Shown: positions 1-7,864 of the stretch, in pieces
Numbering within the stretch: the stretch's first letter is position 1
How the letters are laid out: each line of letters starts with the position of its first letter
From: Actinomadura madurae
Lineage (GTDB): Bacteria > Actinomycetota > Actinomycetes > Streptosporangiales > Streptosporangiaceae
Assembly: GCF_900115095.1 (NCBI RefSeq)
Contig: NZ_FOVH01000001.1
Span: 958,000 to 1,021,999, forward strand
Length of the DNA: 64,000 nt
Direction of reading: 5' to 3'
Translations under genes and position numbers: made by a program
Notes under the pieces: model-generated
What the model was told of the DNA's origin: nothing
Database searches by the model: none
What the model saw: only the letters and a program-made list of their open reading frames with translations

Positions 1-189
1 TCTTGTCGGGGGGTCTGGGGGGTCGTCCTCTCAGAGTGGCGCTGACCGACGCCTGGAGCGGAGTTCTGCGGCGGCCGGAACGGTGGGCGCGGGCCGGTAG
101 CCTGGTTCGCTGGAGCTTGTCCGGGGGACCCGCGCGCCCGCGCGACGACGAGCGCCGCCCGCTTCGTGACGACCAGAGAGGGAGCGACC
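1..189. other. Window edge, no gene assigned
   Basis: No coding region could be assigned here. One frame on the plus strand runs from base 1 to a TGA at 43-45 and might be the tail of an upstream gene, but 14 codons are too few to identify it. The last bases carry a GAGGGAG ribosome-binding site for cmk. Confidence 0.3.
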
Positions 190-852
190 GTGCCGCTCGT
201 CATCGCCATGGACGGCCCGTCGGGGTCCGGCAAGTCCAGCGCGTCCAAGGGCGTCGCCCGCGCGCTCGGGCTGCGGTACCTGGACACCGGCGCGATGTAC
301 CGCGCCATGACGTGGTGGATGCTGGAGCACGGCGTGCCCGTCGAGGACGGCGCGGCCGTCGCGGCCCGCGCGGCGGAGCCGGAGATCGTGTCCGGCACCG
401 ACCCGGACGGGCCCACGATCACGGTGGACGGGACGGACGTGTCCGGCCCGATCCGCACCCGCGAGGTGACGAACGCGGTCAGCGCCGTCAGCTCCGTCCC
501 GGCGGTCCGGGCGCGGCTCGTCGAGCTGCAGCGGGAGATCATCGGGGCCGGCGGGATCGTGGTGGAGGGGCGCGACATCGGCACGGTCGTCGTGCCGGAC
601 GCGCCGGTGAAGGTGTACCTGACGGCGAGCGAGGAGGCCCGCGCGGCGCGCCGGGCCAAGGACCTCGCGGCCGATCCGGGCGCGTCGGTGACGGTCACGC
701 AGGCCGAGCAGGCACGGCGGGACCGGCTCGACTCGACCCGGAAGGCGTCGCCGCTGGCGAAGGCGGCGGGCGCGCACGAGATCGACTCGACCGGGCTGAG
801 CCTGGCCGAGGTCATCGAGGCGGTCGTCCGCCTCGCCAAAGAGCATGAGTGA
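190..852 (+). CDS. cmk: Cytidylate kinase
   Basis: Cytosolic NMP kinase that phosphorylates CMP and dCMP with ATP for nucleic-acid precursor synthesis. The 220-aa product has the P-loop GPSGSGKSS at residues 9-17, then the LDTGAMYRAMT and EGRDIGTVV motifs of the Cmk family, and is of normal family length. I chose GTG at 190 because GAGGGAG at 177-184 sits 5 bases upstream; an in-frame GTG at 166 would add eight residues without a ribosome site. It is followed after 3 bases by der, the usual actinobacterial gene order. Confidence 0.95.
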   Translation: MPLVIAMDGPSGSGKSSASKGVARALGLRYLDTGAMYRAMTWWMLEHGVPVEDGAAVAARAAEPEIVSGTDPDGPTITVDGTDVSGPIRTREVTNAVSAVSSVPAVRARLVELQREIIGAGGIVVEGRDIGTVVVPDAPVKVYLTASEEARAARRAKDLAADPGASVTVTQAEQARRDRLDSTRKASPLAKAAGAHEIDSTGLSLAEVIEAVVRLAKEHE

Positions 853-855
853 GCT

Positions 856-2241
856 GTGAGCGATTACGAGATCGAGACCGTCGACGTGGTCGACGACGTG
901 GCCGCGGACGAGGGCCAGGCACCGGTGGTGGCGGTGGTGGGGCGGCCGAACGTCGGCAAGTCCACCCTCGTCAACCGGATCCTCGGCCGCCGCGAGGCCG
1001 TCGTGGAGGACGTCCCGGGCGTGACCCGCGACCGGGTCGCCTACGACGCGACCTGGAGCGGCCGCCGGTTCACCGTCGTCGACACCGGCGGGTGGCTGCC
1101 GGACTCGTCCGGCCTGGCCGCGGCGATCGCCGAGCAGGCGCGGCTGGCGGTCGACCTGGCCGACGTCGTGATGTTCGTGGTGGACGCGACCGTGGGCGCG
1201 ACCGACGTGGACGAGGCCGTGGTGGAGATCCTGCGCCGGTCCGGCAAGCCGGTGGTGCTGGTCGCCAACAAGGTCGACGACGTGGGCGCCGAGTCGGACG
1301 CGGCGCTGCTGTGGTCGCTCGGCATCGGCGAGCCGCACCCGGTCAGCGCGCTGCACGGGCGCGGCAGCGGCGACCTGCTGGACGCGGTCCTGGAGGCGCT
1401 GCCGGAGGAGCCGCCGGCGGAGACGTTCGGCGAGGTGGGCGGTCCGCGCCGGGTGGCGCTGCTGGGCCGTCCCAACGTCGGCAAGTCGAGCCTGCTGAAC
1501 AAGCTGGCGGGGGAGAACCGCGCGGTCGTGGACTCGGTGGCGGGCACGACCCGCGACCCGGTCGACGAGCTGATCGACCTCGGCGGCCGGACGTGGCGGT
1601 TCATCGACACCGCGGGGATCCGGCGGCGGCACAAGGAGAACCAGGGCGCCGACTTCTACGCGACGCTGCGCACGCAGTCGGCGCTGGAGCGGGCGGAGGT
1701 CGCGGTCGTGCTGGTGGACGCCGACCAGCCGCTCGCCGAGCAGGACCTGCGGATCATCTCGATGGTGATCGAGTCGGGCCGGTCGCTGGTGATCGCCTAC
1801 AACAAGTGGGACCTGCTGGACGAGGAGCGCCGCCACTACCTGGAACGCGAGATCGACCGGCAGCTGCACAACGCGCGGTGGGCGCCGCGGGTGAACATCT
1901 CGGCGAAGACCGGCCGGCACATGGAGAAGCTGGTGCCGGCGATCGACACGGCGCTGGAGGGCTGGGGGACGCGGGTCCCGACGTCCAAGCTGAACCAGTT
2001 CTTCGCCGACCTGGTGAACTCGCATCCGCATCCGGTGCGCGGCGGCAAGCAGCCGCGGGTGCTGTTCGCGACGCAGGCGGGGGTGCGGCCGCCGCGGTTC
2101 GTGCTGTTCACGTCGGGGTTCCTGGAGGAGGGCTACCGGCGGTTCATCGAGCGGCGGCTGCGGGAGGAGTTCGGGTTCGCCGGGACGCCGCTCGACATCG
2201 CGATGAAGATCCGCGAAAAGCGGGGCAAGGCGAAGAAGTAG
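856..2241 (+). CDS. der: Ribosome-assembly GTPase Der (EngA)
   Basis: Tandem-domain GTPase for late 50S subunit assembly. The 461-aa product has an acidic N-terminal extension of about 25 residues. A first G domain follows, with GRPNVGKS at 29-36, DTGG and NKVD, then a second with GRPNVGKS near 204, DTAG and NKWD, and finally the KH-like C-terminal domain. The GTG start lies 3 bases after the cmk stop, so the two are probably co-transcribed. A perfect 14-bp hairpin just downstream ends the unit. Confidence 0.97.
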   Translation: MSDYEIETVDVVDDVAADEGQAPVVAVVGRPNVGKSTLVNRILGRREAVVEDVPGVTRDRVAYDATWSGRRFTVVDTGGWLPDSSGLAAAIAEQARLAVDLADVVMFVVDATVGATDVDEAVVEILRRSGKPVVLVANKVDDVGAESDAALLWSLGIGEPHPVSALHGRGSGDLLDAVLEALPEEPPAETFGEVGGPRRVALLGRPNVGKSSLLNKLAGENRAVVDSVAGTTRDPVDELIDLGGRTWRFIDTAGIRRRHKENQGADFYATLRTQSALERAEVAVVLVDADQPLAEQDLRIISMVIESGRSLVIAYNKWDLLDEERRHYLEREIDRQLHNARWAPRVNISAKTGRHMEKLVPAIDTALEGWGTRVPTSKLNQFFADLVNSHPHPVRGGKQPRVLFATQAGVRPPRFVLFTSGFLEEGYRRFIERRLREEFGFAGTPLDIAMKIREKRGKAKK

Positions 2242-2258
2242 CGGAAATATCCCGCAGG

Positions 2259-2290
2259 CGGCCCGCCCGGGATCTTTCCCGGGCGGGCCG
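2259..2290 (+). terminator. Strong hairpin terminator after der
   Basis: Arms 2259-2272 and 2277-2290 form a perfect 14-bp, very GC-rich stem around a 4-base TCTT loop, starting 18 bases after the der stop. No T-tract follows, which is common for actinomycete terminators. Confidence 0.85.
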
Positions 2291-2417
2291 CGGCATGTCA
2301 GGATGCACCTGTGGGCCGCGAGTAAGTCTTCCATTACTCGCTGGATCGCGGTACGGACACATGCTCTCGTCCGGGGGCGGGCCTCCCGGACACTGGGGTG
2401 CGGCCGAGAGGTGCGAC

Positions 2418-2621
2418 GTGAAGCTCTTGCTGCTGATCTGCGTTGCCGGCGTCTGCGTGGCGCTCAGCTTCGCCTGGCGGGAACCGTGGATCGGCGGCGT
2501 CGGCCTGCTGGTCGCCTTCGTCGCGATGTTCACCGACCGCGACGACGTGCGGACCGACGACGAGCGCGGGAGCCACGAGACCACCAAGGCCGTCCGCAAC
2601 ATGCGCAGCCGGGACCGCTAG
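2418..2621 (+). CDS. Small two-helix membrane protein
   Basis: I do not recognise a named family. The 67-aa product has two hydrophobic segments (about residues 2-18 and 26-38) separated by a short REPWIGG turn, then a charged tail rich in Asp, Glu and Arg. That suggests a small inner-membrane protein. GTG at 2418 was chosen because it begins the hydrophobic segment and has GAGAGGTG just upstream. Its stop codon overlaps the stop of the convergent gene in the shared tetranucleotide CTAG (2618-2621). Confidence 0.7.
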   Translation: MKLLLLICVAGVCVALSFAWREPWIGGVGLLVAFVAMFTDRDDVRTDDERGSHETTKAVRNMRSRDR

Positions 2622-3226
2622 CGGTCGAAGCGCGTGTCGCCCGCGACGGGCTGGTCGCCCGCGGGCGGGGGACCGTGCCCCGGCGGGTTCTCCCGCGCGT
2701 AGCGGCCGTAGACGAGCGGCTGCGTGCTGTTGGCGCCGGTGAACACCGGCTCCTCGTCCGGCGGCTCCTGCTCCCGGACGCCGGCCACGGCGAACCGGCC
2801 GAGCGCGAGCGCGGCGAGGAACACGACGACGACGCCCAGCCCGGTGAAGCCGGCGAGCTGCTCGCCGAGGTGCCGGGCCTCCTCCGTCCCGAGCGGTGCG
2901 CCGACGCCGGGGACGTCCCACAGCGTCGCGACGGACGTGCCGACGGCGAACCAGGCGCCGCCGAGCGCGGCCAGCCAGGCGCCGGCCATCCCGAAGGCGC
3001 GGTTGGCGCTGAGGAGGACGATCAGCCCGCCCAGCGCGGCGGCCGCTCCGGGCGCGATGCTGAGCTGCAGCCGGTCGGTGTTGTAGACCCAGGGGTCGTC
3101 CGGTGCGAACCCGAAGTCGAAATAGGGCCCCGCGAGGGGCAGGAGCGCGCCCCACAGGCCCAGCAGGACCAGCAGGAATCCACAGAAGGCGCCCCGGGAG
3201 CGTGGTACTCGCATGGTCCCAGTCAT
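2618..3226 (-). CDS. Four-helix integral membrane protein, unknown function
   Basis: The 202-aa product has about four transmembrane segments (residues about 12-32, 58-75, 80-100 and 125-145). A loop of about 25 residues after the first segment contains aromatic residues (PYFDFGF, PWVYNTD), and a hydrophilic, proline-rich tail probably faces the cytoplasm. No catalytic motif is visible. Start is at 3226; an internal Met four codons later is also possible. A 6-bp-arm palindrome sits in the divergent gap to the next gene. Confidence 0.75.
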   Translation of the reverse strand: MTGTMRVPRSRGAFCGFLLVLLGLWGALLPLAGPYFDFGFAPDDPWVYNTDRLQLSIAPGAAAALGGLIVLLSANRAFGMAGAWLAALGGAWFAVGTSVATLWDVPGVGAPLGTEEARHLGEQLAGFTGLGVVVVFLAALALGRFAVAGVREQEPPDEEPVFTGANSTQPLVYGRYARENPPGHGPPPAGDQPVAGDTRFDR

Positions 3227-3250
3227 GATCGATCCTCCTGACCGGGCGGG

Positions 3251-3268
3251 TGATTCTGGTTTGAATCA
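3251..3268. promoter_or_regulatory. Inverted repeat in divergent intergenic region
   Basis: TGATTC and GAATCA (6-bp arms, 6-base spacer) lie in the 93-bp gap between two divergent genes. They could be an operator for one or both. No regulator gene is adjacent. Confidence 0.35.
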
Positions 3269-3319
3269 GGCTTTACCCGGAGCAAGACGGTCCACACGGT
3301 CGGAGAGGGGCAAGGGCGA

Positions 3320-4462
3320 ATGGAAGGTGACATCACCGTCGTCTACGCGCGGGAGGAGCCGCCGGATCACTGGGACGCCGCCGTCTTCCTCGCCGGGCCG
3401 TCCCCGCGCTCGCCGGAGGTCGCCTCGTGGCGGCCGGACGCGGTCGCCGAGCTGCGCGGACGGTGGCGCGGTGGCGGACGGCTCGTGGTGTTCGTCCCCG
3501 AGCACCGCCACGGCCGCTACGACGACTACGTGGACCAGGTCGAGTGGGAGGAGCGCTGCCTGCACTTGGCCGACGAGGTCGTCTTCTGGGTCCCGCGCGA
3601 GATCGCGACCATGCCCGCGTTCACCACGAACGTGGAGTGGGGGGTGTGGCACGACAGCGGGCGGGTCGTGTTCGGCGCACCGCCCGAGGCGCCGGGGAAC
3701 CGCTACCTGCTGCACTACGCCGCGAAGTTCGGCGTGCCGACGGCGGCCGACCTGGCGGGAACCGTCACGGCCGCGCTCGCGCGGATCGGCGCGGGCGCGG
3801 CACGGGCGGGCGGCGAGCGCGAGGTCCCGTTGCTGCTGTGGCGCGAGCCGTCCTTCCAGCGCTGGTATGAAGGGCAGCGGGCCGCCGGAAACACCCTGAC
3901 CGGCGCCCGGGTGGTCTTCCGGTTCGGTGTGTGCTGGGCGCTGCACGTCCGGATGCGCGTCGCCGCCGAGGACCGGGTCAAGGAGAACGAGATCGTCATC
4001 GGGCGGCCCGACATCTCGGCCGTGGTCCTGTACCGGCGCGGGGCCACGCTCGACGGGACGGAGGTCGTCCTCGTCCGGGAGTTCCGCAGCCCGTGCGCGG
4101 ACGGGTTCGTCCACGAGCTGCCGGGCGGCTCGGGGACGGGCGGCCCGGCCGCCGTCGCGCTCGCGGAGGTCGCCGAGGAGACCGGGCTGGCGCTGGAGCC
4201 GGGGCGGCTGCGCGCCCACCGGAGCCGGCAGGTGAACGCCACGCTGTCCGCGCACCGCGCGCACCTGTTCTCCGCCGAGATCACCGCGGCCGAGGCGGAC
4301 CGGCTCCGGGCCTCCGGGCCGCACGGCGTGGCCGCCGACGGCGAGCGCACCTACGTCGAGGTGACCGCGTTCGGGCGGATCAGGCGGGAGCGGCTCGTCG
4401 ACGCGGCCAACCTCGGCATGATCGCCGAGGTGCTCCTGGAGTGTGCTGACCCGGCCTGGTGA
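3320..4462 (+). CDS. Nucleoside 2-deoxyribosyltransferase-like / Nudix fusion
   Basis: Two-domain protein of 380 aa. Residues about 18-150 match the Nuc_deoxyri_tr2 pattern: FLAGPSPR at 23-30, SWRPDA, VVFVPE, DQVEWEERCL and FTTNVEWG. Residues about 175-375 form a Nudix hydrolase domain. The Nudix box is degenerate: E283, E286, E287 and G289 of the REUxEExG core are present, but the Arg is Ala282 and the first Glu position is Gly. Family knowledge suggests handling of nucleosides or nucleotide-sugar-like ligands and hydrolysis of a nucleoside diphosphate derivative. The real substrate is unknown, and Nudix activity may be altered. Confidence 0.8.
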   Translation: MEGDITVVYAREEPPDHWDAAVFLAGPSPRSPEVASWRPDAVAELRGRWRGGGRLVVFVPEHRHGRYDDYVDQVEWEERCLHLADEVVFWVPREIATMPAFTTNVEWGVWHDSGRVVFGAPPEAPGNRYLLHYAAKFGVPTAADLAGTVTAALARIGAGAARAGGEREVPLLLWREPSFQRWYEGQRAAGNTLTGARVVFRFGVCWALHVRMRVAAEDRVKENEIVIGRPDISAVVLYRRGATLDGTEVVLVREFRSPCADGFVHELPGGSGTGGPAAVALAEVAEETGLALEPGRLRAHRSRQVNATLSAHRAHLFSAEITAAEADRLRASGPHGVAADGERTYVEVTAFGRIRRERLVDAANLGMIAEVLLECADPAW

Positions 4463-4558
4463 TGGACGCATATGCCAGGTGTTCCTCCATAAGCATTTGC
4501 AGATTCTGGACGTGGAGTCGGCTTCTCCTCGCATCTGCGGATGGCTAGGCTAGGTCGC

Positions 4559-4966
4559 GTGACGACGTTCAGGATCGGCGAGGCCGCGGCGCTCCTCGGG
4601 GTCAGCGCGGACACCGTCCGCCGCTGGGTGGACGGGGGGCGGCTCCCGGCGTCCCGGGACGAGCACGGCCACCGGCGGGTGCCGGGCGCCGACCTCGCCG
4701 CCTTCGTCCGCGAGCAGGCGCGCGGCAGCGGGCCGTCCGACCAGGCCGAGCGGTTCTCCTCGGCGCGCAACCGGCTGCGGGGGATCGTCACCGAGGTCGT
4801 GCGGGACGGGGTGATGGCGCAGGTGGAGATCCAGGCGGGTCCGTTCCGGGTCGTGTCGCTGATGAGCCGCGAGGCGGCGGACGACCTCGGGCTGGAGGCG
4901 GGCGTGGTCGCCGACGCCGTCGTGAAGTCGACGAACGTCGTGGTCGAGGTGCCGGAGCCGGGCTGA
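4559..4966 (+). CDS. HTH-TOBE molybdate-responsive regulator
   Basis: 135-aa protein with a MerR/excisionase-type helix-turn-helix at residues 1-50 (IGEAAALLGVSADTVRRWV). It ends in a TOBE/Mop molybdate-binding domain at about 65-133 (SARNRLRGIV, VMAQVEIQAG, LVAxVKSTNVVVEV-like end). It directly precedes modABC and is probably its molybdate-sensing regulator, doing the job ModE does elsewhere. GTG 4559 is preferred because TAGGCT at 4546-4551 lies 7 bases upstream, fitting a leaderless mRNA. ATG 4541 would add six residues. Confidence 0.82.
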   Translation: MTTFRIGEAAALLGVSADTVRRWVDGGRLPASRDEHGHRRVPGADLAAFVREQARGSGPSDQAERFSSARNRLRGIVTEVVRDGVMAQVEIQAGPFRVVSLMSREAADDLGLEAGVVADAVVKSTNVVVEVPEPG

Positions 4967-4989
4967 CCCCCGGCCGGTGAGGAGGGCCG

Positions 4990-5775
4990 GTGAGGAAGAT
5001 CGTGGACAAGCGCATCGCGCCGGCAGCGGCCCTGCTGCTCGCCGCGGCGGCGGGCTGCGGCGACACCGGCGGTGCTTCGGGGACGGGATCCGGAGGGGGC
5101 GGTAGGACGCTGACGGTCTTCGCCGCGGCGTCGCTGACCGAGGTGTTCGGCTCCCTCGGGAAGACGTTCGAGACGGCGCACCCCGGCGTGCAGGTCAGGT
5201 TCAACTTCGGCGGCAGCTCGACGCTCGCGCAGCAGATCACGCAGGGCGCGCCGGCGGACGTGTTCGCCGCCGCGAGCCCCGCCACGATGACGACGGTGAC
5301 CGGAGCCGGGGACGCCGCCGGCGCGCCCGCGGTTTTCACGAAGAACCGCCTGGTCATCGCCGTCCCCAAGGACAACCCCGGCAGGGTTGCGGCGGTCGGC
5401 GACCTGGCCCGGCCGGGGTTGAAGATCGTGCTGTGCGCGGTGCGGGTGCCGTGCGGGGCGGCGGCGGAGACCGCGCTCGGCGCGGCGGGGGTGCGGGTGC
5501 GGCCGGCGTCGCGGGAGCAGGACGTCAAGGCCGTCCTGACGAAGGTCGGGCTGGGGGAGGCCGACGCCGGGCTCGTCTACCGCACCGACGCCAGGGCAGC
5601 CGGCGGCACGGTGACCGGCATCGAGTTCCCCGAGGCGGCGAAGGCGGTCAACGACTATCCGATCGTCGAGGTCGCCAAGGCTCCGCAGAGCGCGCTCGCC
5701 AAGGAGTTCATCCGGCTCGTCCTGGGGAGCCAGGGCAAGGCGGCGCTGACCGGGGCGGGCTTCGAGGCGCCATGA
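4990..5775 (+). CDS. modA: Molybdate ABC transporter substrate-binding lipoprotein
   Basis: Extracytoplasmic molybdate/tungstate receptor of 261 aa. A lipoprotein signal ends in AAGC with the lipid-bearing Cys at 23. The mature part starts TVFAAASLTEVF, the typical ModA opening, and includes NFGGSSTLAQQI and GAPADVFAAAS, family motifs that line the oxyanion site. GTG 4990 follows GGAGGG at 4981-4986. Its stop overlaps the modB start (ATGA), so the three mod genes form one translationally coupled operon. Confidence 0.93.
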   Translation: MRKIVDKRIAPAAALLLAAAAGCGDTGGASGTGSGGGGRTLTVFAAASLTEVFGSLGKTFETAHPGVQVRFNFGGSSTLAQQITQGAPADVFAAASPATMTTVTGAGDAAGAPAVFTKNRLVIAVPKDNPGRVAAVGDLARPGLKIVLCAVRVPCGAAAETALGAAGVRVRPASREQDVKAVLTKVGLGEADAGLVYRTDARAAGGTVTGIEFPEAAKAVNDYPIVEVAKAPQSALAKEFIRLVLGSQGKAALTGAGFEAP

Positions 5776-6626
5776 GCCCCGCGCCGGAGGCGTCCTGGGA
5801 AGCCCGGCGGGCGCGGCGGACACGGGCCGGTGAGCGGGACCCGCTACCGGGGCGGCCGCCGTGGATCCTTCTCCTTCCCGCGCTGGCCGGGCTCGCGTTC
5901 CTGGTGCTGCCGCTGGCGGGCCTGCTCGTGCGGGCGCCGTGGTCGACGCTCGGCACCCGCCTCATGGAGCCGCAGGTGCTGGAGGCGCTGCGGCTCTCGC
6001 TGGTCACCGCCACCCTCGCCACCTGCCTGTGCCTGCTGTTCGGCGTGCCGCTGGCCTGGGTGCTCGCCCGCGTCCGGTTCCCCGGCGTCCGGCTCGTCCG
6101 TGCGCTGGTGACGGTGCCGCTCGTGCTGCCCCCGGTCGTCGGCGGCGTCGCGCTGCTGCTCGCGCTCGGGCGCCGCGGGCTGGTCGGCGGCTGGCTGGAC
6201 GCCACCTTCGGGATCACGTTCCCGTTCACCACCGCCGGGGTGGTCCTCGCCGAGACGTTCGTGGCGATGCCGTTCCTGGTGATCAGCGTGGAGGGCGCCC
6301 TGCGCGCCGCCGACCTGCGCTACGAGGAGGCCGCCGCCACCCTCGGCGCCGGCCGCTGGACGATCTTCCGGCGGGTCACGCTGCCGCTCGTGGCCCCCGG
6401 CGTCGCGGCCGGGGCGATCCTGTGCTGGGCGCGGGCGCTCGGCGAGTTCGGCGCGACGATCACGTTCGCGGGCAACTTCCCCGGCCGGACGCAGACGATG
6501 CCGCTCGCGGTGTACCTGGCGCTGGAGACCGATCCGCAGGCGGCGATCGTGCTCAGCCTGGTCCTGCTCGCCGTCTCCGTCCTCGTCCTGGCCGCGCTCC
6601 GGGACCGCTGGGCGGGCGGCTCGTGA
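5772..6626 (+). CDS. modB: Molybdate ABC transporter permease
   Basis: 284-aa inner-membrane permease with about six transmembrane helices after a hydrophilic 33-residue N-terminus. The EAA loop that contacts ModC is visible as EEAAATLGAGRWTIFRRVTL (about 180-200), followed by the conserved ALGEFGATITFAGN segment. Start ATG 5772 overlaps the modA stop and its own stop overlaps the modC GTG start. Confidence 0.94.
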   Translation: MSPAPEASWEARRARRTRAGERDPLPGRPPWILLLPALAGLAFLVLPLAGLLVRAPWSTLGTRLMEPQVLEALRLSLVTATLATCLCLLFGVPLAWVLARVRFPGVRLVRALVTVPLVLPPVVGGVALLLALGRRGLVGGWLDATFGITFPFTTAGVVLAETFVAMPFLVISVEGALRAADLRYEEAAATLGAGRWTIFRRVTLPLVAPGVAAGAILCWARALGEFGATITFAGNFPGRTQTMPLAVYLALETDPQAAIVLSLVLLAVSVLVLAALRDRWAGGS

Positions 6627-7699
6627 ACCGCGCGGCGGGGCCGCGGGGCGCGGGGAGCGCCGGCCTGGACGCGCGGGTCGTGGTGCGGCGCGCCGCGTTC
6701 GACCTCGATCTCGCGCTCACCGCCGGGCCGGGCGAGGTCGTGGCGCTGCTCGGCCCGAACGGCGCCGGCAAGAGCACCGCGCTGCGCGCCCTCGCCGGGC
6801 TCGTCCCGATGGCGGGCGGGCACGTCCGGCTGGACGGCGAGGACCTGCGCCCGCTGCCGCCCGACCGCCGCGGCATCGGCATGGTATTCCAGGACTACCT
6901 GCTGTTCCCGCACCTCAGCGCGCTGGAGAACGTCGCGTTCGGGCCGCGCTGCCAGGGCGCCGGACGCCGCGCCGCGCGCCGGACCGCCGCGCGGTGGCTG
7001 GAGCGGGTCGGGCTCGCGGAGTACGCGTCCGCCCGTCCGCGCGCCCTGTCGGGCGGGCAGGCGCAGCGCGTCGCGCTGGCCCGCGCGCTGGCCGTCGACC
7101 CGGGGCTGCTCCTGCTGGACGAGCCGCTCGCCGCCCTCGACGCCCACACCCGGATGGAGATCAGGGCCGCGCTGCGCCGCCACCTCGCCGGGTTCCCGGG
7201 AGCGGCCGTGCTCGTCACCCACGACCCGCTGGACGCGATGGTGCTGGCCGACCGGATCGTCGTCGTCGAGGACGGCCGGCTCGTCCAGGAGGGAACGCCC
7301 GCCGACGTCGCCCGGCGCCCGCGCACCGGGTACGTGGCGCGGCTGGTCGGGCTGAACCTGTACCGGGGCCGGGCCGAGGGCGGCACCGTGACGATCGGCG
7401 ACGGCGGCGCGACGCTCGACAGTGTCGACTCGCTCGACGGTGAGGTCTTTCTGGCCTTCGCGCCATCCGCGGTGGCGCTGTACCGGACCCGCCCCGACGG
7501 CAGCCCCCGCAACCTCTGGCGCGCGCGGGTCGGCGCGATCGAGCGGCAGGGCGACCGGGTCCGGGTGCGGTTGTCCGGGCCGCCCTTCGAGGCCGTCGCG
7601 GACGTGACGCCGGCGGCCGTGGCCGAGCTCCAATTGTCGGAGGGCAGCTCCATATGGGCGGCCGTGAAGGCCACCGAAACTCACGTTTACCCAGCTTGA
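6623..7699 (+). CDS. modC: Molybdate ABC transporter ATP-binding protein
   Basis: 358-aa ATPase that powers ModAB. Walker A is LLGPNGAGKST (about residue 44), Q-loop MVFQDYLLFPH, signature LSGGQAQRVALARAL, Walker B LLLLDEPLAALD and H-loop VTHDPLDAM. A C-terminal TOBE-like domain (about 285-355) probably gives feedback by internal molybdate. GTG 6623 overlaps the modB stop as GTGA. Confidence 0.95.
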   Translation: MNRAAGPRGAGSAGLDARVVVRRAAFDLDLALTAGPGEVVALLGPNGAGKSTALRALAGLVPMAGGHVRLDGEDLRPLPPDRRGIGMVFQDYLLFPHLSALENVAFGPRCQGAGRRAARRTAARWLERVGLAEYASARPRALSGGQAQRVALARALAVDPGLLLLDEPLAALDAHTRMEIRAALRRHLAGFPGAAVLVTHDPLDAMVLADRIVVVEDGRLVQEGTPADVARRPRTGYVARLVGLNLYRGRAEGGTVTIGDGGATLDSVDSLDGEVFLAFAPSAVALYRTRPDGSPRNLWRARVGAIERQGDRVRVRLSGPPFEAVADVTPAAVAELQLSEGSSIWAAVKATETHVYPA

Positions 7700-7786
7700 G
7701 ACCGTCCGCACGGGCAGCGGGCCGCCCGCCCGCGTACGGGTGATATCCATCACAAATCGGGCAGGAACTCCGATAAGCCGACGGGA

Positions 7787-7800
7787 TTGGTCCAGACCAA
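7787..7800. promoter_or_regulatory. GntR/DasR-type palindrome upstream of pckG
   Basis: TTGGTC-CA-GACCAA, 6-bp arms around CA, 65 bases before the pckG start. It resembles the GntR/HutC-subfamily operator core TGGTCTAGACCA, the dre site of the N-acetylglucosamine-responsive regulator DasR, with one central difference and diverged flanks. Confidence 0.5.
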
Positions 7801-7864
7801 ATGGCAAAAACGACGGGTGTTGTTCATTATGCGAGCATCCTGTGAACAGCTGAAGGAGATGCCC

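Noticed and set aside
2319..2340. CGAGTAA-N8-TTACTCG inverted repeat before the small membrane-protein gene
   Set aside because: Seven-base arms, no link to a promoter or regulator; too weak to call a functional site.
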